A DNA stretch of 22,951 nucleotides from Oxalobacteraceae bacterium (GCA_003537575.1 DPRS01000019.1:1-22951), one strand, 5' to 3'; positions 16,104 through 22,367 are shown, counted from the stretch's first letter. The notes: a model not told the origin generated them from the letters alone. Numbers and translations: made by a program.

Positions 16104-17087
16104 TCATTTCCTGATTGTGGCGGCAGGATAGCATTGTTCGACTTGCCGCTCCGCCGCAAGAATTTCATCGACGACGATTTTCTGCACGCGCGGGTTCAAG
16201 CCCAGCGCCACATGGCCGATGCCATGCAGGGCGATATTGCGGGCGCCCGGCAGATGCGAGGATGCTTGCGGCGCGATGATGTTGTCATGGTGCGAGTAGA
16301 TGGATGTGAACAGGCCATAACATGCGGAGGTTTCACGCGCCGCCAGTTGCTGCAGCCAGCGGCTTGGCGTGCCGCCCAGCGTATTGCCGTCTTCGCCGCT
16401 AATCCAGCGCATTTGCGCGCTGTTGTCGCCGATGCCGAAGTTTGCCAGGCCGGTGCCGTGATGCGGCGTGCCCAGCGTAATTACCCGGGCAATGCGGGCA
16501 GCGCCGTGCACGCACAGATAGGCGCGCGCCACCAGGCCGCCCATGCTATGGCATAGTAAGACGATGCGCTGACTGCCGCTTTCGCGGCAGAGTTCCTCCA
16601 CGGCTTCATGCACTGCCGGCACAAAACTGTCGATATCACCGAAGACCGGTTCCAGGCTCACCGCGTGGTGAGCGATGCCCGCCTCGCGCAGGCGGCGGCT
16701 CATGCTGCGCCAGTAACCGCTGTTGCAGCCATAGCCATGAATCAAGAGCACCGGCACGCCGCGCGAGCCGGCCGCCGGTCGCCTGGCAAGGGCGCGAAAG
16801 GGCATGGTCCAGGAAGAACTCAGCATGGTCGAATGGAATTCTTCCAGGTAAAGGCGGCACGCCTGCCGCAAGGTGATGCGATGGCTGGAGGAAGGCTCGC
16901 TACGGAAACGCCATGCCAGGCGAAAATTGTTGGCGGTGATGAGCATGCGTATCATCAGCAGCATGCCTGCGCTTGCCAGAACGGCGGCAATGCGCGGCAT
17001 GTGGGCATATCGAATCAATGCGTAGGCGATGCCGGCTGCAATGGCAAGCTGGGCCAGCAACAGCATTCTGGAAATGAAGGTGACCAT
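16104..17087 (-). CDS. membrane-anchored alpha/beta hydrolase, lipase/esterase-like
   Basis: The 327-residue protein (from ATG 17087) has two N-terminal hydrophobic helices (~5-25 and ~33-50) followed by an alpha/beta hydrolase domain. The oxyanion-hole segment LLIHGYGCNSGYW (~114-126), the nucleophile elbow LLCHSMGGLVAR with S181, and a C-terminal GIGHVALGLNP histidine fit a triacylglycerol lipase/esterase with a catalytic triad; YSHHDNIIAP probably carries the acid. The elbow has Cys where the G-x-S-x-G pattern expects Gly. THE substrate is unknown. A frame extension to a TTG at 17165 adds 26 poorly supported residues, so I prefer ATG 17087. The stop (16104-16106) sits four bases from the LOG start. 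The preceding RDD gene ends 162 bases upstream, so an internal promoter is possible. Confidence 0.85.
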   Translation of the reverse strand: MVTFISRMLLLAQLAIAAGIAYALIRYAHMPRIAAVLASAGMLLMIRMLITANNFRLAWRFRSEPSSSHRITLRQACRLYLEEFHSTMLSSSWTMPFRALARRPAAGSRGVPVLLIHGYGCNSGYWRSMSRRLREAGIAHHAVSLEPVFGDIDSFVPAVHEAVEELCRESGSQRIVLLCHSMGGLVARAYLCVHGAARIARVITLGTPHHGTGLANFGIGDNSAQMRWISGEDGNTLGGTPSRWLQQLAARETSACYGLFTSIYSHHDNIIAPQASSHLPGARNIALHGIGHVALGLNPRVQKIVVDEILAAERQVEQCYPAATIRK

Positions 17088-17249
17088 ATGCGGAAAGACG
17101 ATGCAACCCGGTTGGAAAGTGTACTGCAGGAAGGGTTGAATCGTCTTGTCGGGAACGGCCGGCAAGCCGGCAACCAGGCGAGTCGCTCGAAGGCGCGTAC
17201 GAAAGGTGGGTATGAAAAGCGCGTATGAAAAGCGGGGGGCGACAGCGCC

Positions 17250-17762
17250 TTATCGCAACACCGGCTTGCCCGGCTTTGTGGCTTGCGTCCACATCACCAG
17301 GCGCGTGCCAGCCAGGCGGTCATGCAAAAACTGGCGTTGCGGATCAAGATAGATGGCAAACGCCCAAAGCAGCATGTTGGCCGACGGGATCAGCACTAGT
17401 GCCCAGGCATCCGCGTGCAGGGCGGCTGCCAGCGCCAGGCCGGGCAGGAACCACAGCCAAGCCAGCAGATAACGAAGAATCGCCCGCCACACCGGCACCG
17501 GCTTGCCATCCGAAGTCACCAGGCGAATGTGCCAGGTTTTCATCGCCAGGGTTTGGCCGCCATGGGTCCAGAACCAGGCGAAATAAAATCCCAGCACGAG
17601 CAGCAGCCAGATTTGCTGGGCATGCCTCAAGTACAGGGCATGACGCTGCTGCAAGAGGGTGGAAAACAGCCAGCCTGCGATGAACAGGACGCCGAACAGC
17701 AGCAGCGCCTCATACAGCATGCTCGCCAGGCGGCGTTTGAGGGGAGGAGCAAGGGTATCCAC
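17250..17762 (-). CDS. RDD-family integral membrane protein
   Basis: RDD proteins (PF06271 type) are small multi-pass inner-membrane proteins of uncertain function, in some cases linked to ion or solute transport. This 170-residue protein has about four hydrophobic segments: ~19-37 (ALLLFGVLFIAGWLFSTLL), ~51-68, ~95-115 and ~118-138. The signature RRLASMLYEALLL near the N-terminus places Arg at 10-11 but has Glu18 where the name-giving Asp usually stands; the second Asp is kept in LHDRLAGTRLV near the C-terminus. The start is GTG at 17762, as no ATG precedes the conserved Arg region; the ribosome-binding site is weak. It lies 24 bases after the lipoprotein gene and is probably in the same transcript. 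Confidence 0.85.
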   Translation of the reverse strand: MDTLAPPLKRRLASMLYEALLLFGVLFIAGWLFSTLLQQRHALYLRHAQQIWLLLVLGFYFAWFWTHGGQTLAMKTWHIRLVTSDGKPVPVWRAILRYLLAWLWFLPGLALAAALHADAWALVLIPSANMLLWAFAIYLDPQRQFLHDRLAGTRLVMWTQATKPGKPVLR

Positions 17763-17786
17763 TAGCTTGATTATTGAATTGCTGGA

Positions 17787-18530
17787 TTATCTCGATGGAG
17801 CGGACATCGGGTCGCCAATAAAATCATTGGGGATTCCTGCCGGCGGCGACTGCACAGGCGCGCTTGTCGTCGGCGGTGGTGTGACCGTCACCGGCACGCC
17901 GGCATTCGGCGCGGCAGATGGTAGCACAGGCTGAACCGGTTTGGCGTTCTGCAAGGGGGGGCGGCCGGATTGCGGTCGAGGCAGATTGGCGACATTTTTC
18001 TTTTTTTCCGCCTTCGCTGCCAGCTTCTGCTTTTCTTCGGCCGGCAGGCTCTGGTAGTGCTCCCACTTGGCCGATTTCTGATCCGGGTCCAGTTTTTTGG
18101 CGCGCGCATAGCTTTCGCGCGCGATGCGCCGCTGTTGTGGGCTTAGCTGCGTCCATTCGCGCATGCGGGTTTGCATGCGTTGTTGTTGTGCCGGTGACAT
18201 CTGGGCGTATTTTGCGGCGATTTCCAGCCACTTTTTCTTGCGCTGAGGCGGCAGACTGTTCCATTCGTCTGCCAGCGGCGCCAATACCTGCCGCTGAGCC
18301 GGCGTCAATTCAGTCCATGTCGGTCGCTTGCCCTGGGGCGCATTCAGGCCGGATAGCGGCGGAAAATCCTTTTGCGCCGCTCCGGATACCGGATGCCCAT
18401 TTTGAGAGACGGGAGACTTGTCGTCGCTGCGCGTACAGGCGGCCAAGAACGCAATCATGGCGATGCCAAGCATCCTGCCCGCTTTATGCAAAAGGGCAGT
18501 CGAAATGGCTGGCGGCGCAAACCTCGTCAT
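17787..18530 (-). CDS. DUF3106-like lipoprotein with an 18-residue helical repeat
   Basis: The 247-residue protein has a lipoprotein signal peptide: hydrophobic LGIAMIAFLAAC with the lipidated cysteine at C32, followed by Thr, which does not predict inner-membrane retention. The middle holds a regular series W/Y-x2-L-[TSP]-P-x-Q-[RQ]: L75 in LTPAQR, L93 in LPPQR, M111 in MSPAQQ, L129 in LSPQQR, L147 in LDPDQK and L162 in LPAEEK, spaced 18, 18, 18, 18 and 15 residues. The tail (~180-247) is Pro/Ala-rich and probably disordered. This matches what I recall of DUF3106, which has no known function; the repeats recall the LTxxQ motif of CpxP/Spy-type periplasmic proteins. It begins three bases after the DUF3619-like gene, which implies coexpression with the sigma factor. 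Confidence 0.85.
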   Translation of the reverse strand: MTRFAPPAISTALLHKAGRMLGIAMIAFLAACTRSDDKSPVSQNGHPVSGAAQKDFPPLSGLNAPQGKRPTWTELTPAQRQVLAPLADEWNSLPPQRKKKWLEIAAKYAQMSPAQQQRMQTRMREWTQLSPQQRRIARESYARAKKLDPDQKSAKWEHYQSLPAEEKQKLAAKAEKKKNVANLPRPQSGRPPLQNAKPVQPVLPSAAPNAGVPVTVTPPPTTSAPVQSPPAGIPNDFIGDPMSAPSR

Positions 18531-18533
18531 TTC

Positions 18534-18941
18534 CTAATCGTCCCGCGCAGCCAGATAGCCATTGAATCCCTGGTCGGCATAAGCTTCCACGGGAAGGTCA
18601 TCGGAAAGCACCGCGACATCGATCTCGGCCAATTCTGCAATGTGCTGTTCCTGTTCGTGGTCGTACAGGCCGACAAAAATCAATACGCCCGCCAGCAGCG
18701 GCGCCATAATGCCGAGGCGCCCGAGCCAGGACAAGGGGGCCTGAAAAGCATTACCGATCTGCTGATGCCCGGCTAAGGCCAGTTGTCGGACGCGGATGTG
18801 CAAAGGCTCGGGTTTCTTGCGGGACATAGCAATTTTGCGAGCGGAAGCAAGGCGTTCCCTGGTGGAAGGCGGCAGGTTATCCAGGTTCTGGTCAAGCGCA
18901 TGCTTTACCTGATAAGCAAAATTCAGATCTTTGACGTTCAT
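18534..18941 (-). CDS. DUF3619-like single-pass membrane protein, candidate anti-sigma factor
   Basis: The 135-residue protein has a charged ~70-residue N-terminal part (MNVKDLNFAYQVKHALDQNL), one TM helix at ~72-93 (WLGRLGIMAPLLAGVLIFVGLY) and an acidic ~42-residue C-terminal tail. The basic side before the helix predicts N-in, C-periplasmic topology. Its ATG overlaps the sigma factor stop as ATGA (18938-18941), with AGGGGA upstream as a ribosome-binding site; a longer frame to 19025 overlaps the sigma gene and is unlikely. Size, topology and coupling are those of many ECF anti-sigma factors, but no zinc-binding ZAS motif is present and I do not know of an experiment, so the role is an inference. 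DUF3619 is the family it resembles from memory. Confidence 0.82.
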   Translation of the reverse strand: MNVKDLNFAYQVKHALDQNLDNLPPSTRERLASARKIAMSRKKPEPLHIRVRQLALAGHQQIGNAFQAPLSWLGRLGIMAPLLAGVLIFVGLYDHEQEQHIAELAEIDVAVLSDDLPVEAYADQGFNGYLAARDD

Positions 18942-19504
18942 AAGTGAATCCCCTTGGCCTTCAATGCCAGCGCCAGTGCATGGGTTGCTCTTGAGCAATG
19001 TGTTTTTACGCTGCCGGCCGTGCATCCCATTGCCGCAGCGGTTTCAGCCACATCCAAATCTTCCCAATAACGCATCAGGAAGGCTTGGCGTTGACGTGCA
19101 GGCAGCTTTTGTACTTCACTATCAATGATTGTCAGGATTTCAGCGCGCTCCAGCTTGTCCGCGCTCGACTCGACTGCTTCGGTGCCTGCTGCGACGAAGT
19201 TTTCCATCGGGTCGAACTCATCACTCTCGTCCTTGTTGCCCAGGAAGCTGGAAAACAGGCTGACCCAGGTATTACGTACCTTCTCACGCCGAAAATAGTC
19301 ATGGATGGCGTTTTGCAGGATACGCTGAAATAGCGGCGGCAGCTCTGCTGCCGGCTTGTCGCCGTATTTTTCAGCCAGTTTGATCATTGCATCCTGGACG
19401 ATATCCAGCGCCACTTCATCCTTCTGGACAGCGTAGATGGCCTGCTTGAAGGCGCGGCGCTCGACATTTTCGAGAAATTCGGAAAGTTCTTTGTCGGTTG
19501 CCAT
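18938..19504 (-). CDS. ECF-like RNA polymerase sigma factor
   Basis: The 188-residue protein has sigma region 2 at ~15-78 (AIYAVQKDEVALDIVQDAMIK, then LFQRILQNAIHDYFRRE) and region 4 at ~130-180 (LPARQRQAFLMRYWEDLD, then the helix-turn-helix AETAAAMGCTAGSVKTH CSRA). Region 3 is absent, as in ECF (group 4) sigma factors. The linker between the two regions (~80-125) is unusually long and acidic (NKDESDEFDPMENF). ATG 19504 has no good ribosome-binding site. It is the first gene of the minus-strand unit and diverges from ilvB across a 549-base intergenic region, where a tandem repeat of TGTTTTGCAA lies 68-88 bases upstream. Target promoters are unknown; autoregulation would be usual for the class. 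Confidence 0.9.
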   Translation of the reverse strand: MATDKELSEFLENVERRAFKQAIYAVQKDEVALDIVQDAMIKLAEKYGDKPAAELPPLFQRILQNAIHDYFRREKVRNTWVSLFSSFLGNKDESDEFDPMENFVAAGTEAVESSADKLERAEILTIIDSEVQKLPARQRQAFLMRYWEDLDVAETAAAMGCTAGSVKTHCSRATHALALALKAKGIHL

Positions 19505-19571
19505 GCGATGTGGGGCGGTATCGGTAAGCCGCCGCCGCGAAGATGCCTCGGTACAGGTTTATGCGGAGGGC

Positions 19572-19592
19572 TGTTTTGCAAATGTTTTGCAA
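19572..19592 (-). promoter_or_regulatory. tandem 10-bp direct repeat upstream of the sigma factor gene
   Basis: TGTTTTGCAA occurs at 19572-19581 and again at 19583-19592, an 11-base period, so both copies face the same side of the helix. On the coding strand of the sigma gene this reads TTGCAAAACA twice, 68 bases before its ATG. It may be a regulator site or promoter element. Confidence 0.35.
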
Positions 19593-19643
19593 GCAGTGAG
19601 TGCGCATGCTAGCAAAAAAGCTTTAAATTGTGCAGCTGTTTTT

Positions 19644-19660
19644 AATCAAAACACTTGATT
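19644..19660. promoter_or_regulatory. operator-like dyad in the divergent intergenic region
   Basis: AATCAA (19644-19649) and TTGATT (19655-19660) form a perfect inverted repeat with a 5-base spacer, in AT-rich DNA between the sigma gene and the ilvB promoter. The size fits a dimeric regulator site; the regulator is unknown. Confidence 0.35.
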
Positions 19661-19685
19661 TCAAAGAGAATTAATCGAATATTAC

Positions 19686-19714
19686 TTGACCAAAACGAAG
19701 CCACGCATTAACGT
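19686..19714 (+). promoter_or_regulatory. candidate ilvB promoter
   Basis: TTGACC (19686-19691) is five of six to the -35 consensus, and TAACGT (19709-19714) follows after 17 bases as a weaker -10. A start near 19721 would begin the transcript at a CCCTTCG hairpin and give a leader of about 330 bases. TATCAT at 19714-19719 is an alternative -10 but leaves a 22-base spacer. Confidence 0.4.
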
Positions 19715-19769
19715 ATCATTCCCTTCGTCATCCCGAAGGGACCCTTCGTCCACCTGCAATCAGCCCAAG

Positions 19770-19862
19770 ATGCTGGTTGTCTGGGGGACATGCTTTATTT
19801 TAAAAGCTGTTTGCTCTAACCCACGCCACAAGCGTGAGGGATTCGAAAGCCTATGCAGATAG
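19770..19862 (+). CDS. possible ilv leader peptide (30 aa)
   Basis: An ATG at 19770 opens a 30-codon frame whose first 14 residues include six branched-chain residues (M-L-V-V-W-G-T-C-F-I-L-K-A-V), and whose stop TAG (19860-19862) falls inside the terminator hairpin. Such a peptide could sense Leu/Val/Ile-tRNA charging. Against it, no ribosome-binding site is visible, the regulatory codons are not in a tight cluster, and a shorter overlapping frame (19790-19819, nine codons ending Leu-Leu) follows GGGGGA and is an alternative. Confidence 0.25.
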   Translation: MLVVWGTCFILKAVCSNPRHKREGFESLCR

Positions 19863-19869
19863 GCTTTTT
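19846..19869 (+). terminator. intrinsic terminator hairpin in the ilvB leader
   Basis: AAAGCCTAT (19846-19854) pairs perfectly with ATAGGCTTT (19859-19867) around a 4-base loop, and the T-run spans 19865-19869. It sits on the ilvB-coding strand about 185 bases before the gene, with no gene of its own upstream to terminate. It is therefore best explained as an attenuator. Confidence 0.6.
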
Positions 19870-20053
19870 GTGTTGCTTTGGGAACCCCTGGCTGAACGAG
19901 TGGCGTTGAGCGCCGGTTTGAACCGCATCTACGGATGCGCGCAGAATCGACGTGACCGCCCGCACAAGGGAAGCCTCCGGACCCATCGCCGCGCGCGATC
20001 CCGTCAGGAGAGAGCATCCGATCAATTTCCAATGGACCTTGAAAGGAAGTAGT

Positions 20054-21769
20054 ATGAGTTCAGAAATCACCGGCGCCGAGATCGTCGTGCGCTGTCTTGC
20101 CGATGAAGGCGTCGAGCACGTTTTCGGCTATCCGGGTGGCGCCGTGCTGTATATCTATGACGCCATCTTCAATCAGGAAAAATTCCAGCATATCCTGGTA
20201 CGCCACGAGCAGGCCGCAGTGCATGCGGCGGACGCGTATTCGCGCAGCTCCAACAAGGTCGGTGTCGCCATCGTTACCTCCGGCCCGGGTGTCACCAATG
20301 CCGTGACCGGCCTGGCTACCGCCTACATGGATTCGATCCCGATGGTGGTCATTTCCGGCCAGGTGCCCTCGACGGCGATCGGCCAGGATGCCTTCCAGGA
20401 ATGCGACACGGTCGGTATTACCCGGCCATGCGTCAAGCATAACTTCCTGGTCAAGGATGTCCGCGAACTGGCATCGACCATCAAGAAAGCTTTTTATATC
20501 GCCACTTCCGGCCGTCCCGGCCCGGTGCTGGTCGATATTCCCAAAGACATCACCATGCACAAGTGCGCCTACGACTATCCGAAGGAAGTCGAGATGCGCT
20601 CCTACAAGCCAGTGGACAAGGGCCATGCCGGACAGATCCGCAAGGCCGTGCAAATGCTGCTGCAGGCCGAGCGGCCGATGATTTATACCGGCGGCGGCGT
20701 GATCCTTGCCGATGCCGCGCCCGAACTGAACAAGTTGGTCGACAAGCTCGGCTATCCTTGCACCAATACCCTGATGGGCCTGGGCGGCTACAAGGCCACC
20801 AGCGAACTGTCGGTCGGCATGCCCGGCATGCACGGCACCTATGAGGCCAACATGGCCATGCAGCACTGCGACGTGCTGATCGCCGTCGGCGCGCGCTTCG
20901 ACGACCGCGTGATCGGCAACCCGAAGCATTTCTCCTCGCATGCGCGCAAGATCATCCATATCGACATCGACCCATCGTCGATTTCCAAGCGCGTCAAGGT
21001 GGATATCCCCATCGTTGGCAACGTCAAGGAAGTGCTGCAGGAATTCCTGAACCAGCTGGATGCCGCCGAAACCAGGGTGAACTCCGCCGCGCTGGCCGAC
21101 TGGTGGAAGCAGATCAAGCAGTGGCGCGGCCGCGAATGCCTCAAGTACGCAGATTCCAAGGAAGTCATCAAGCCGCAATCGGTGGTGGAAAAAGTGTGGG
21201 AAGTCACCAAAGGCGACGCCTTCATCACTTCCGACGTCGGTCAGCATCAGATGTGGGCGGCGCAGTACTACAAGTTTGACAAGCCGCGCCGCTGGATCAA
21301 TTCCGGTGGTCTGGGCACCATGGGCGTGGGCCTGCCGTACGCCATGGGCGTACAGCTGGCGAACCCGGGTGCGACGGTGGCCTGTATCACCGGCGAAGCC
21401 TCGATCCAGATGTGCATCCAGGAGCTGGCGACCTGCACGCAATACCACCTGACGCCGAAGATCATCTTACTGAACAACCGCTTCCTCGGTATGGTGCGCC
21501 AGTGGCAGCAGATCGAATACGGTTCCCGCTATTCCGAGTCGTACATGGATTCCCTGCCGGACTTCAACAAGCTGGTGGAATCCTATGGCCATGTCGGCAT
21601 GAAGATTGAAAATCCCCGCGACGTCGACGGGGCATTGAAGGACGCCTTTGCCATGAAGGACAGGCTGGTATTCATGAACTTCATCACTGACCAGACCGAA
21701 AACGTCTGGCCGATGGTGAAAGCCGGCAAAGGCTTGACTGAAATGCTGCTGGGCTCGGAGGATCTGTAA
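20054..21769 (+). CDS. ilvB: acetolactate synthase large (catalytic) subunit
   Basis: The enzyme condenses two pyruvates, or pyruvate with 2-ketobutyrate, to acetolactate or acetohydroxybutyrate, the first common step of valine, leucine and isoleucine synthesis; it needs ThDP, Mg2+ and FAD. The 571-residue protein has the activating E52 in VRHEQAAVHAADAY, the N-terminal GYPGGAVLYIYD, and the FAD-site ARFDDRV. The ThDP/Mg motif reads GEASIQM (E448) and ends in LNNRFLGMVRQW (N474, N475), so Glu replaces the Asp of the classic GDG. ATG 20054 follows AAGGAAG; an in-frame GTG at 19952 would add 34 unrelated residues. Two bases separate it from ilvH. ilvI would be an equally valid name for this ilvH-paired subunit. 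Confidence 0.97.
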   Translation: MSSEITGAEIVVRCLADEGVEHVFGYPGGAVLYIYDAIFNQEKFQHILVRHEQAAVHAADAYSRSSNKVGVAIVTSGPGVTNAVTGLATAYMDSIPMVVISGQVPSTAIGQDAFQECDTVGITRPCVKHNFLVKDVRELASTIKKAFYIATSGRPGPVLVDIPKDITMHKCAYDYPKEVEMRSYKPVDKGHAGQIRKAVQMLLQAERPMIYTGGGVILADAAPELNKLVDKLGYPCTNTLMGLGGYKATSELSVGMPGMHGTYEANMAMQHCDVLIAVGARFDDRVIGNPKHFSSHARKIIHIDIDPSSISKRVKVDIPIVGNVKEVLQEFLNQLDAAETRVNSAALADWWKQIKQWRGRECLKYADSKEVIKPQSVVEKVWEVTKGDAFITSDVGQHQMWAAQYYKFDKPRRWINSGGLGTMGVGLPYAMGVQLANPGATVACITGEASIQMCIQELATCTQYHLTPKIILLNNRFLGMVRQWQQIEYGSRYSESYMDSLPDFNKLVESYGHVGMKIENPRDVDGALKDAFAMKDRLVFMNFITDQTENVWPMVKAGKGLTEMLLGSEDL

Positions 21770-21771
21770 TC

Positions 21772-22263
21772 ATGCGTCATATCATTTCTCTTTTGCTTGA
21801 AAACGAAGCTGGTGCGCTGTCGCGCGTGGTAGGCCTGTTTTCCGCACGTGGCTACAACATCGAGACGCTGACCGTGGCGCCGACCGAAGACCCGACGCTG
21901 TCGCGCATGACCATCGCCACCAGCGGTTCGGACGACGTCATCGAACAGATCACCAAGCACCTGAATCGCCTGATCGAAGTGGTCAAGGTGGTCGACCTCA
22001 CCGAAGGCGCGCACATCGAGCGGGAACTCATGCTGATCAAAGTGCGCGCAGTCGGCAAGGAACGCGAAGAAATGAAGCGCACCGCCGATATCTTCCGCGG
22101 CCGCATCATCGACGTTACTGAGAAGACCTACACCATCGAACTGACCGGCAACAAGGGCAAGCTGGACGCCTTCATCGATTCCATCGATCGCAGTGCGATC
22201 CTGGAAACCGTGCGTACCGGCGGTTCGGGCATCGGACGCGGCGAGCGCATCCTGAAAATCTAG
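21772..22263 (+). CDS. ilvH: acetolactate synthase small (regulatory) subunit
   Basis: IlvH binds the catalytic subunit, raises its activity and confers valine feedback inhibition. The 163-residue protein matches E. coli IlvH in length. Its N-terminal ACT domain (1-~75) reads LLENEAGALSRVVGLFSARGYNIETLTVAPTEDPTLSRMTI. The positions known from E. coli to control valine sensitivity, G14 and N29, are both present at the same numbers, so feedback control is probably retained. The C-terminal domain (~80-163) includes ELMLIKVRA and RTGGSGIGRGE. The start lies two bases after the ilvB stop, which implies translational coupling. A 104-base gap containing a repeat-like hairpin separates it from ilvC. 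Confidence 0.97.
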   Translation: MRHIISLLLENEAGALSRVVGLFSARGYNIETLTVAPTEDPTLSRMTIATSGSDDVIEQITKHLNRLIEVVKVVDLTEGAHIERELMLIKVRAVGKEREEMKRTADIFRGRIIDVTEKTYTIELTGNKGKLDAFIDSIDRSAILETVRTGGSGIGRGERILKI

Positions 22264-22277
22264 TTGGAAACCTGGTT

Positions 22278-22293
22278 AGTTATAGAGTTATAG
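22278..22293 (+). repeat. tandem AGTTATAG repeat
   Basis: AGTTATAG occurs twice head to tail (22278-22285 and 22286-22293) directly before the hairpin. It contains TATAG elements that could act as a -10 for ilvC (TTGGAA at 22264 is a possible -35 with a long spacer), or it may be part of the repeat unit. Confidence 0.35.
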
Positions 22294-22297
22294 AATG

Positions 22298-22336
22298 TTG
22301 GGGACAGAGTACTGCTTCGCTTAACTCTTTCCCCAA
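22298..22336 (+). repeat. REP-like hairpin, GGGACAGAG type, between ilvH and ilvC
   Basis: TTGGGGACAGAGT (22298-22310) pairs with AACTCTTTCCCCAA (ending 22336) in a stem of about 12 pairs with one mismatch and a 13-base loop. The left arm shares GGGACAGAGT exactly with the copy at 12440-12449. No T-run follows, so termination is unlikely. Confidence 0.6.
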
Positions 22337-22367
22337 ATTTAAAATATTTTAAAAATTAGGAAAGCAA

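Larger units (their letters stand above)
19721..20053 (+). promoter_or_regulatory. structured ilvB leader region, probable attenuator
   Basis: This gene-free stretch is rich in inverted repeats. CGAAGGG (19734-19740) can pair with CCCTTCG either at 19721-19727 or at 19742-19748, two mutually exclusive hairpins. GCTTT (19792-19796) can pair with AAAGC at 19803-19807 or with the terminator's 5' arm at 19846-19850. CACGC (19822-19826) pairs with GCGTG (19832-19836). A terminator follows at 19846. Beyond it lie GGCG/CGCC (19902-19905/19911-19914) and CGCATC-TACG-GATGCG (19924-19939), a stable UNCG-type tetraloop hairpin. AAGGAAG at 20044-20050 is the ilvB ribosome-binding site. The layout suits transcription attenuation, but the trigger is not identified. 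Confidence 0.5.

Noticed and set aside
17088..17165. TTG-initiated N-terminal extension of the hydrolase
   Set aside because: It has no ribosome-binding site and no hydrophobic or family character; ATG 17087 leads directly into the first membrane helix.
19952..20053. In-frame GTG extension of ilvB by 34 residues
   Set aside because: The added residues are Arg/Pro-rich and unlike any acetolactate synthase N-terminus, while ATG 20054 has a strong ribosome-binding site and the usual start.
20060..21448. Long minus-strand frame opposite ilvB
   Set aside because: It is a composition-driven shadow of a clearly real gene, with no domain seen.
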